Below, in pieces: positions 8,417-15,139 of a DNA stretch of 64,000 nucleotides (positions within the stretch are counted from its first letter, which is position 1; each line of letters begins with the position of its first letter). The position numbers and the translations under genes were made by a program. The DNA lies in the NCBI GenBank assembly GCA_963921335.3, contig CAWUFC020000002.1, positions 1,767,817 to 1,831,816 of the forward strand, read 5' to 3'. Under the pieces are notes generated by a model. It was not told where the DNA came from. It did not search any database and was given only the letters and a program-made list of their open reading frames with translations. This DNA is from CAWUFC02 sp963921335 (GTDB lineage Bacteria; Pseudomonadota; Gammaproteobacteria; Pseudomonadales; Halieaceae).

Positions 8417-9223
8417 ATGAGCAAATCCACCAAGTCACTGATTGATGAGATCGATGCCAATCCTGGCGTCGATAATTCAGCTACTTTTGAAACCCTGTGG
8501 GGCATTCTGGGCGAGCTGTTTGAAAAAGTTCGCGAGCGCTTCGAGCTGGAACCGGATGCGTCCACCGCTGACCTGCAACCGTATGAGGCCATCGATGGCA
8601 GCGGCGCCGGTGGCTTCCTGAGCACCTTCGTCGGGCCAGATATTGACTGGCTGGTATTCAGCTGGGTGGGTAATCCGAAAATGAGCTTTACCAACATGCA
8701 CCTGACCATCAGCCTGGCCAGCAAGTACGATGCACCCAACCTGGGACTGGCATTTGGTACCACGCCAGACTTGTTCATGTATATGGATTTTGTGCCGCGT
8801 AAGGATCTGGCCGCTAATCCTGACTATATGGATAAATACTACAGCGAAATCAATGAGGAGCACCTGCGCCTGCACGAAGACGATCAGCTGACCACCTTTA
8901 TCAGCCGCGATCTCTATATGCGCGTCACACAGACGCCGAGCAGCATCTGCTTCACGGCCCCGGACAGCGATCAGAATATGCAGACCATTCGTGATACCGC
9001 TCACAAGCTGGTCGATCAATGGCTGGCCAATGTAGACAAATCAGGTGAAGTGGCTGCTGCAGATCGCACAGCCCAGGCTGAGCGCGACGAACTCATTCGC
9101 AAAGAAATTGCCCTGCGCGACCCTATGAATGAAATGGTGGAGCGCATGTACGGCAAGGAAACCTCTGACAAGCTGGTGAACGCCCTGTGGGGCGGCAACC
9201 GGGCCCTGCCCCGTCCCGAGTAA
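8417..9223 (+). CDS. Red chlorophyll catabolite reductase (RCCR)-like protein, copy 2
   Basis: The 268-residue protein is a clear paralogue of the product of 2755-3579. Both share FExLWGIL, RERFEL-type, GPxIDW, NMHxTI, PDLFMYMD, PRxDL, DYxDKYYS and FISRDLY segments over the whole length. In this copy the plant-like pattern reads PNLGLAFG (107-114), VPRKDL (126-131) and NPDYMDKYYSE (134-144), closer to plant RCCR (PHRKDL, NPDYLKEYY from memory) than copy 1. I chose the ATG at 8417, because an upstream extension of 23 residues would include the operator-like sequence and has no family resemblance. It heads a run with a hydrolase, a lipocalin-like protein and a DUF2141 protein. The substrate is unknown. 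Confidence 0.7.
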   Translation: MSKSTKSLIDEIDANPGVDNSATFETLWGILGELFEKVRERFELEPDASTADLQPYEAIDGSGAGGFLSTFVGPDIDWLVFSWVGNPKMSFTNMHLTISLASKYDAPNLGLAFGTTPDLFMYMDFVPRKDLAANPDYMDKYYSEINEEHLRLHEDDQLTTFISRDLYMRVTQTPSSICFTAPDSDQNMQTIRDTAHKLVDQWLANVDKSGEVAAADRTAQAERDELIRKEIALRDPMNEMVERMYGKETSDKLVNALWGGNRALPRPE

Positions 9224-9233
9224 TCGAACGGCA

Positions 9234-10241
9234 ATGGGAGACAAGCCGGTAACAGCGCCCCGCGTTCGCGCCTTTTATGCTGCGGCAATTGTGCCGGGGG
9301 CAGCACCGCCCTATAACACGCTGAACATCAAGTTGTACTACCCCTGCCTGTTTGGTGACAGCTTCGCCGAACGTGACACAGGTGTTGTACCCGCTGACAG
9401 CAATCGCGCACCGTTCCCGGTGGTGATCATGATGCCTGGCATTAATCTGTCACCCGAGGCCTATAGCTGGCTGGCCCATCGCCTCGCCGACGCGGGCCTG
9501 GTAACGGTCGCTTACAGCTGGATCGGACGGGAAATGGAAGACCGGGTCAGCATCACGCCGGGCGTCGATATTGAGGCATTGCATATCGACAACTACGGCA
9601 AGCGGACCTCCTGTCCTGCCCTGCCAGCGCTGATCGAAGAGTTACAACGCCAGAACCAACGGGGCACACTGGCCGGACTATTGGATCTAGACCAAATCGT
9701 GCTGGGCGGACATTCTGCCGGCGGCACCATGGCTTTACTGAACGCCAACCCTGACTGGTTTGCCGGTGTGCGCGGAGGCTTCTCCTACGCAGCACACACT
9801 GCGGCCAACCAACTCTTGGGCTGGCCGGAGGATGCGGTACTGCCACTACACACCGACACGCCACTTTTACTGATTGGCGGCAGCGATGATGGCGTAATCG
9901 CCAATAGCGCACATCGCTATGGCGAGGGCGCTAACAACAGCCCCATTGAGCGTATTGAACGCAGCTTTGACGCAGGGATCAGCGGAGCTCGCGGCGATCG
10001 GCACCTGGTGATAGTAGAAGGCGCGAACCATTTCTCTCTGGCCCATCCCGCGGATACCGCCACAGGCCGAGCCTACCTTGAGCAGGCAGCAGCCGGTGAT
10101 GGGGAAACCATCAGAGCGTATTTGGGTGACCTGATCACGTCTTTTTGTCTGCAAAGTTTCGAGCAACCCATGTCAGAAAAGGCACTGGGCAATCTGCTTA
10201 ACCCCGAACATCCGCTGGTGGCCAAGGGCGCCAGCAAATAA
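9234..10241 (+). CDS. Alpha/beta hydrolase, chlorophyllase- or dienelactone hydrolase-like
   Basis: The 335-residue protein has the nucleophile elbow GHSAGG (S161), an oxyanion-hole strand PVVIMMPG (62-69), a likely acid D217 or D218 in LLIGGSDDG and a likely histidine H265 in GANHFSL. The segment PVVIMMPGINLSPEAYSWLA and the GHSxGG elbow recall plant chlorophyllase and related PAF-acetylhydrolase/dienelactone hydrolase folds; chlorophyllase itself has GHSRGG. It starts 10 nt after RCCR-like copy 2 and is surely in the same transcript. Cleavage of a tetrapyrrole ester side chain would fit the neighbours, but a general esterase role cannot be excluded. Confidence 0.7.
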   Translation: MGDKPVTAPRVRAFYAAAIVPGAAPPYNTLNIKLYYPCLFGDSFAERDTGVVPADSNRAPFPVVIMMPGINLSPEAYSWLAHRLADAGLVTVAYSWIGREMEDRVSITPGVDIEALHIDNYGKRTSCPALPALIEELQRQNQRGTLAGLLDLDQIVLGGHSAGGTMALLNANPDWFAGVRGGFSYAAHTAANQLLGWPEDAVLPLHTDTPLLLIGGSDDGVIANSAHRYGEGANNSPIERIERSFDAGISGARGDRHLVIVEGANHFSLAHPADTATGRAYLEQAAAGDGETIRAYLGDLITSFCLQSFEQPMSEKALGNLLNPEHPLVAKGASK

Positions 10242-10268
10242 ACTGGATCGAAAACTACGGAGAACATC

Positions 10269-11237
10269 ATGTCTGGCAAGGAACCCAGCAACTGGCAAAA
10301 ACTGATCACGGGCGCATGGCACGGCCTGCCCTCTTTGTTTGAACCCGATGGCACCCACGTCGGTGTCAACAAGGTTGCTCGCGCCAGTGAAGTCATCGAC
10401 GGCAAAACCGTCTACTGGATGGACACCAACTTTGACGCAGTTGGCCCGCTCCGCAACCGCTTCGAGATCGGCCGCTTTAATTTTGGTGTAATCGACTCCG
10501 ACCAGGACCGCATCTACACCGGACCGGACTTCGTCGGCTCGGGCAGCCCTTATGGCACCCTGGTTGATTCCGAATACTACTCACCGGCATGGAACACACA
10601 CCTGCGCACGGTGAATCACGTGGTACCTGAGCTGCAAATGCAGGTCTACTCATCCCTGCTGTACGAAGGCGCCACCATCATTGGCGTGTTCAACGGTCTC
10701 TACATCGTCACTGAAGTCGATGATGAATCTCCCGAAACGCTCAAGCGCATCGAGGACTGGCTGGAGCGTGAGGCCTACGAGGGTAAGCGTACCTTTGTCC
10801 TGCCACCCAAACACCAGGGCCAGTGGACCGGTGAACTGGAGGTGCATACCCAGGACCAGGAACTGGTTGGCACCAACAAGGTCACCATCGACTACACACC
10901 GGTGAACCTGACCCGCGCCAACATGACCGTTAAAACTGAAGGCGTGATCAACACCGAGTACACCTATGAACGTACACGTGATCACAACCACCATCAGTTT
11001 CATGGGCCCGATCTGTTCGGCAACGGTATGGCATACGGCCGCTACCTGTACTCCACCCAGCATCTTTATGGAGAAGCCACGCGTGTAGAATGTCGGGATG
11101 TCCTGGTGGACAATGACGATAAAACACTGGTAGTGAACTGGAACTACTTCTATTCACAGAACCGCAAGTACACCACACATGGCGTATTACGATGGGAGGA
11201 AGGTGATGAAATTTTGGGCCCGCGCTTTATCGGCTAG
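10269..11237 (+). CDS. Lipocalin-like two-barrel protein of unknown function
   Basis: The 322-residue protein is rich in alternating strands and seems to have two similar halves, each opening with a Trp-x-Gly signature: TGAWHGLPSLFEPDG near residue 15 and HQGQWTGELEVHTQD near residue 180. This recalls lipocalin-fold DUF3598/CpcS-type proteins, some of which bind open-chain tetrapyrroles, but the likeness is weak and from memory. No signal peptide is present, so it is probably cytoplasmic. A good ribosome site (CGGAGAAC) lies before the ATG. It is 27 bp downstream of the hydrolase and overlaps the next gene by 32 bp, so the four genes form one operon. Confidence 0.55.
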   Translation: MSGKEPSNWQKLITGAWHGLPSLFEPDGTHVGVNKVARASEVIDGKTVYWMDTNFDAVGPLRNRFEIGRFNFGVIDSDQDRIYTGPDFVGSGSPYGTLVDSEYYSPAWNTHLRTVNHVVPELQMQVYSSLLYEGATIIGVFNGLYIVTEVDDESPETLKRIEDWLEREAYEGKRTFVLPPKHQGQWTGELEVHTQDQELVGTNKVTIDYTPVNLTRANMTVKTEGVINTEYTYERTRDHNHHQFHGPDLFGNGMAYGRYLYSTQHLYGEATRVECRDVLVDNDDKTLVVNWNYFYSQNRKYTTHGVLRWEEGDEILGPRFIG

Positions 11238-11643
11238 CGCATTGATTATGGGTACGGCAGCCGCGCAGGCTGCCACCTTGACCCTGGCAATCAGCAATAT
11301 CCAGTCTGACGTGGGCAAGATGACGATAACAGCCTACGACAGCAAGGACGGCTGGCTGAAGGAAGAGAAAGCCGAGCATCGCTATACCATCGTGGTGGCT
11401 GATCATCTGGAGGGAGAGAGCCTGACCACCAGCATGGAACTCGAACCGGGGGATTACGCGATCTCGATTCATCACGATGACAACGACAACGGCAAAATGG
11501 ACACCAACTTTATCGGTATCCCAAAGGAGCCCACGGGCCTGAGTAATGGCGCCGTACCCAAGTTTGGGCCACCCAAGTTCAAGGATGCTGTGTTTAACGT
11601 TCCCGCCGAGGGAATAGAAATGCCAATCAGGCTTTTGGATTAG
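11206..11643 (+). CDS. Secreted DUF2141 protein
   Basis: The 145-residue protein has a signal peptide (basic MKFWAR, a hydrophobic stretch and AAQAA) and then the DUF2141 pattern: VGKMTITAYDSKDGWL, PGDYAISIHHDDNDNGKMD and a C-terminal GAVPKFGPPKFKDA. Members are small periplasmic beta proteins, often near pigment or lipid genes. Their function is unknown. I chose the ATG at 11206 because a GGAGG site lies just before it and a signal peptide begins there. It overlaps the lipocalin-like gene by 32 bp, which suggests translational coupling. Confidence 0.8.
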   Translation: MKFWARALSASALIMGTAAAQAATLTLAISNIQSDVGKMTITAYDSKDGWLKEEKAEHRYTIVVADHLEGESLTTSMELEPGDYAISIHHDDNDNGKMDTNFIGIPKEPTGLSNGAVPKFGPPKFKDAVFNVPAEGIEMPIRLLD

Positions 11644-11783
11644 AGCTCTTTGGCAATGAAAGGGTCAGGGTAGTTTGATCTGCTCGATCAACGCACTCTG
11701 CCCCTTTTTTGTTTGCTCTAGAAAAAAGAAACGCCGCAGCCACCGAAGTGAACTGCGACCAGAGGGGGTTCTGTTAAGAGGAC

Positions 11784-12194
11784 CTAGATGGTGTTGGCTA
11801 CCGCCGGTTGTTGAGCGACCGCAACTTTTTCTTCCACCAGAATCAGCTCCGGCTTTATGCGATCTCCAAGGCGAGACACCTTGGTAAATACGTACACTGT
11901 TTGTCCAGCTTTCACGGTCACGGGCAGGGTGTTGCCTCCGCCGATGCTGGTGGCCAGCTGGTATTCACCGGGCGCCACCTCGGTCACCAGCGCGCGGTTG
12001 GAACGAATGCGACCAACGCTGTCCTGATCAATGTTAATGTTGAAACGGATCTTCTTGGTCTTAGCGCCTTCCTGGGCCCTGTATACAACGATTTTGCCGC
12101 TTTCTGATGCACCGCTTTCTGCAGCAGACACCAGAGAAGAGAAGCTCAGTGCCATGAACGCACTCAATGCGATTGATGTGATGTACTTGAACAT
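11784..12194 (-). CDS. Secreted DUF2846-like protein
   Basis: The 136-residue protein has a signal peptide (MFKYITSIALSAFMALSF, cleavage near VSAAES). The rest reads as a small beta domain: GKIVVYRAQEGAK, FNINIDQDSVGRIRSN, a VAPGEYQL strand and QTVYVFTKVS, like DUF2846 envelope proteins. The function is unknown. I chose the ATG at 12194, with GGAAGG 5' of it. That site lies inside the stem of an 11-bp inverted repeat (12200-12226), so translation may depend on RNA folding. It is downstream of the KshA-like gene on the same strand. Confidence 0.7.
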   Translation of the reverse strand: MFKYITSIALSAFMALSFSSLVSAAESGASESGKIVVYRAQEGAKTKKIRFNINIDQDSVGRIRSNRALVTEVAPGEYQLATSIGGGNTLPVTVKAGQTVYVFTKVSRLGDRIKPELILVEEKVAVAQQPAVANTI

Positions 12195-12199
12195 TGTTC

Positions 12200-12226
12200 T
12201 ACCTTCCACAGTGTTTGTGGAAGGTA
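12200..12226 (-). promoter_or_regulatory. Inverted repeat that sequesters the ribosome site of the DUF2846-like gene
   Basis: TACCTTCCACA and TGTGGAAGGTA are perfect 11-bp arms around a 5-nt loop. On the minus-strand transcript the second arm carries GGAAGG, the likely Shine-Dalgarno sequence, just upstream of the ATG at 12194. Such a stem would lower translation unless opened. There is no T-run, so it is not a standard terminator. Confidence 0.5.
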
Positions 12227-12284
12227 GTACGGGGGGTGATCACGGATGGATCACCCGGTCATAAAAATTTAGCCTGCGAGAAAA

Positions 12285-13343
12285 TCAGGCCTCAGTTTTT
12301 TCGATGGTGGTGTGTTCCTTGTGGGCGACCAGGCTGGCAGGAATGTCTGCCACATCCATGTAGAACTGGCTGTACCACTTGCGCACCATGTTGATGGGGC
12401 CGTCACCGTCACACATCAACGGATTATCCACCCGAACCTTGTTGTTCCAGACGTCCACGTCCTGCTGGAAAGCCGCGATGTTGGTCTCGAAATAACCGGC
12501 CAACATTTCATCGGCCTGTTCGTCGCTCACGCCTTCGGGTTTTTTCACCATCACGCCGAAGTTAATCTCGAACTGCTCAGTGTGTACTGGAATATGACTC
12601 ACCAGAAGATGCACCGTCATGGGCGTTCCGTCCATGGCACCGGTCATCGTCGTTGTCATGTAAGCGGGCCCCTCATAAGTAGCCACACTGGTCATAGGGA
12701 TATCGCCCTCGGTCAGCAGATCGTGACCGCCTGACATGAACTGCTGGAACACATGACCATTCTGAACATTGCGGAACTCATAGACATTACGGGTGTAATG
12801 CACGGGGCCGAAGTGAGCGAAGTCCGCCATATTGTCCACCAACTCCCGACAATTGCTCTGAATGGGAATATTGGCCATCTTCCAGTCAGTCCACTCGCCG
12901 GAGTAATAATCATCCATGCGCATCGGGTACTGCTCGGGAATCGGATCGTTGCCCTCCGGATCATTCCAGACAAACAAAAGACCATTGACCTCGGTAGTCG
13001 GCCAGGACTTGATACAGGCCTTGGGCGGAATACGCTTGGCGTAGGGAATGTCATCACAGACACCATCTGCGCCCCAGCTCCACTCATGGAACGGACACAC
13101 CAGAGAATCGCCTTTGACCTCGCCAAGGCTCAAATCGCCACCCATATGAGGGCAGTATGCATCCAGCACATGAGCCTCGCCGCTCTCCCCGCGATACACG
13201 GCAATCTTGGTCCCAAAGTACTCCAGCTGTTGAGGCTTATCAGTGAAATCGGTGGACTTACCCAAAACGTGCCAGCCCCGGGCGTAGCGCTCTTCAATAG
13301 GGTCGGACTTGATCACGTAGGGAATGCGTTCTGCTGCAGTCAT
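12285..13343 (-). CDS. KshA-like Rieske oxygenase
   Basis: The 352-residue protein matches the oxygenase of 3-ketosteroid 9-alpha-hydroxylase (KshA) in length and order of motifs. The Rieske ligands are C64, H66, C83 and H86 (YCPHMGGDLS, CPFHEWSWG). The iron site is H177 and H182 (NMADFAHFGPVHY) and D295 (FQQDVDVWNNK), and IPYAKRIPP and RKWYSQFYMDVAD are further KshA-like segments. KshA uses a separate reductase (KshB), not seen here. The true substrate could be a steroid or another polycycle. It lies 4-5 kb from the RCCR-like operon and convergent with it. A ten-bp palindrome sits 58-81 bp upstream of its start. Confidence 0.85.
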   Translation of the reverse strand: MTAAERIPYVIKSDPIEERYARGWHVLGKSTDFTDKPQQLEYFGTKIAVYRGESGEAHVLDAYCPHMGGDLSLGEVKGDSLVCPFHEWSWGADGVCDDIPYAKRIPPKACIKSWPTTEVNGLLFVWNDPEGNDPIPEQYPMRMDDYYSGEWTDWKMANIPIQSNCRELVDNMADFAHFGPVHYTRNVYEFRNVQNGHVFQQFMSGGHDLLTEGDIPMTSVATYEGPAYMTTTMTGAMDGTPMTVHLLVSHIPVHTEQFEINFGVMVKKPEGVSDEQADEMLAGYFETNIAAFQQDVDVWNNKVRVDNPLMCDGDGPINMVRKWYSQFYMDVADIPASLVAHKEHTTIEKTEA

Positions 13344-13400
13344 GGGTTCACCTCTGGTCGTTCAGTTTGAGGTGGCCAGTATGCCAGCGCCGCGCCGTAG

Positions 13401-13424
13401 AACCTCGTCCAAGCGGACGAGGTT
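13401..13424. repeat. Perfect 10-4-10 inverted repeat between symporter and KshA-like genes
   Basis: AACCTCGTCC and GGACGAGGTT are exact reverse complements around AAGC. The element lies 18 bp past the stop of the symporter gene and 58 bp upstream of the KshA-like start. Both genes are on the minus strand. On that strand no T-run follows, so it is either a weak terminator or an operator with the same 10-4-10 design as the site at 2704, though a different sequence. Confidence 0.5.
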
Positions 13425-13442
13425 GGGTGGCTTTAGGGGGCT

Positions 13443-14780
13443 TTATTGATCCTTATCAAGAAAATGGACGCGATTGGGGTCGCCGTCGGAATCTATGTTC
13501 TCTGGCGTCATAACGTCTGCGTCCCAGTCACCGAACACTGACTTGTCGACCTGGCCTTCCAGCTCGGCAACAATCAGCGAGACCGTCGCATCGCCGGTGA
13601 CATTAACGGCTGTGCGCACCATATCCAGAAGGCGATCCACACCAATAATCAGGGCGATACCCTCTACCGGAATGCCCGCCTGCTCTAGCACCAGCGCCAG
13701 GGTGATCAAACCCACTCCCGGCACCGCTGCGGTGCCAACAGAGGCCAGGGTGGCCGTCATGACCACACCCAACAGCGCTCCGAAACCCAGATCGATGCCA
13801 TACACCTGGGCAATAAACACCGTGGCAACGCCCTGCATAATGGCGGTGCCATCCATATTGATCGTGGCACCCAGCGGCACGGTAAAACCAGCCACAGAAG
13901 GTTTGACGCCCAAACGCTTCTCTACCGTGCGCATAGTAATGGGAATCGTGGCCCCGCTGGAGGCGGTACTAAAGGCGAAAGCCCAGACCGGGCGCATTTT
14001 GTAGAGCAGCACGGACGGGGGCAGGCCGACCAGGCTTTTGAGCAGACCGGAATAAACAACCGTGCCGTGCAACAACAGCACAAACAGCACTGTCATGAAG
14101 TACTTGGCAAGGTCCAGGATTACGCTGACACCCAGCTGGGAAAATAGTTTGGCCAGCAGGGCAAACACACCGTAGGGCGCGATGAGCATCAACAGCGCCA
14201 CGATCTTCATGATGATCCCTTCAAAGTCCTTGAAGAAAGCCGTGATCCGCTGCCCCTCTTCGCCACAGCGGGTGATGGCGAAGCCGATCAACAGGGCAAA
14301 AATAATCACCTGGAGCATCTCGCCATTAGCCATGGCGGCTACCGGGTTGGTGGGCACCATGTTGACGATGACATCGCCCAGGGGTGGCGCTTCTTTGGCT
14401 ACAAAGTTGGCATCACCAGCGGCCTCAACCCCCTCACCGGGGCTCACCACCGTGGCCACCAATAGGGCGAGACTCACTGCAATCGCAGTGGTGGCCATGT
14501 ACAGCAAAATAGTCCGCAGGGCGATACGGCTCATTCGGGCATTGTTACCCAGCGCGCTGGCACCGCAAACCAGGGACACAAAGACCAGCGGTACCACCAA
14601 CATTTTCAACGAGGCGATAAAGATCCTGCCAATGACATCAAAGAGTCCGCCAACCAAATAAGTGTCGATAAAACCCTGTATCGCTGCGGGCAACAGGGAT
14701 TGTGCGGATGCCAGATTGAGGATACTGCCCAGCAGGATGCCGGCGGCCATGGCCAGCAGGATGCGGGTGGTTAATGTCAT
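13443..14780 (-). CDS. Dicarboxylate/amino acid:cation symporter (DAACS family)
   Basis: The 445-residue inner-membrane protein has the features of the GltP/DctA/glutamate transporter family: a long N-terminal hydrophobic region with KMLVVPLVFVSL, an FAFSTASSGATIPITM serine-rich re-entrant loop, and the substrate-site motif ATINMDGTA near residue 310. Such carriers import C4-dicarboxylates or acidic amino acids with Na+ or H+. The C-terminal tail is acidic and ends in the cytoplasm. The exact substrate is not readable. No obvious link to neighbours is seen. Confidence 0.88.
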   Translation of the reverse strand: MTLTTRILLAMAAGILLGSILNLASAQSLLPAAIQGFIDTYLVGGLFDVIGRIFIASLKMLVVPLVFVSLVCGASALGNNARMSRIALRTILLYMATTAIAVSLALLVATVVSPGEGVEAAGDANFVAKEAPPLGDVIVNMVPTNPVAAMANGEMLQVIIFALLIGFAITRCGEEGQRITAFFKDFEGIIMKIVALLMLIAPYGVFALLAKLFSQLGVSVILDLAKYFMTVLFVLLLHGTVVYSGLLKSLVGLPPSVLLYKMRPVWAFAFSTASSGATIPITMRTVEKRLGVKPSVAGFTVPLGATINMDGTAIMQGVATVFIAQVYGIDLGFGALLGVVMTATLASVGTAAVPGVGLITLALVLEQAGIPVEGIALIIGVDRLLDMVRTAVNVTGDATVSLIVAELEGQVDKSVFGDWDADVMTPENIDSDGDPNRVHFLDKDQ

Positions 14781-14871
14781 ACCGTTTGTTCCGGATATTC
14801 TTATCAGCGCCGCACTCTAGCCCAGCGCCGGTGACCGGTAAACGGAATTAATACCCAAATGGTAATGGCCG

Positions 14872-15132
14872 CTAGAGTTCAGCGCAGGCCTTGCCATACT
14901 GACCCACCACTTTTGGGTCAGCGCAGGCATTGCAGGGGTTCGCGTATTCCTTGCGTTTGCCGTCCTCCAGCTGGGCACAGGTCGGGCGATAGTCCAGCGT
15001 ACAAACCTGCGGCCGCTCTTCAGGACACAGGGCCATGCCGTCAATGCGCTCGGCATAGCGCCGGTTCTCGTTAGAGATGCCACTGCAGGCAGTGATAGTC
15101 AGAACCAGCAGCATGAGGTATTGCTTGATCAC
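14872..15132 (-). CDS. Kazal-domain lipoprotein
   Basis: The 86-residue protein starts with a lipoprotein signal (MLLVLTITAC, with C as the acylated residue). Its C-terminal half has the cysteine spacing of a Kazal-type domain: VCTLDYRPTCAQ, YANPCNAC and VVGQYGKAC. Kazal domains in eukaryotes inhibit serine proteases; the role of bacterial envelope lipoproteins of this type is unclear. I chose the GTG at 15132, which has AGGAG at the right distance. It is 7 nt downstream of the glutamate synthase-like gene and likely co-transcribed with it and pirin. Confidence 0.75.
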   Translation of the reverse strand: MIKQYLMLLVLTITACSGISNENRRYAERIDGMALCPEERPQVCTLDYRPTCAQLEDGKRKEYANPCNACADPKVVGQYGKACAEL

Positions 15133-15139
15133 GGGACTC

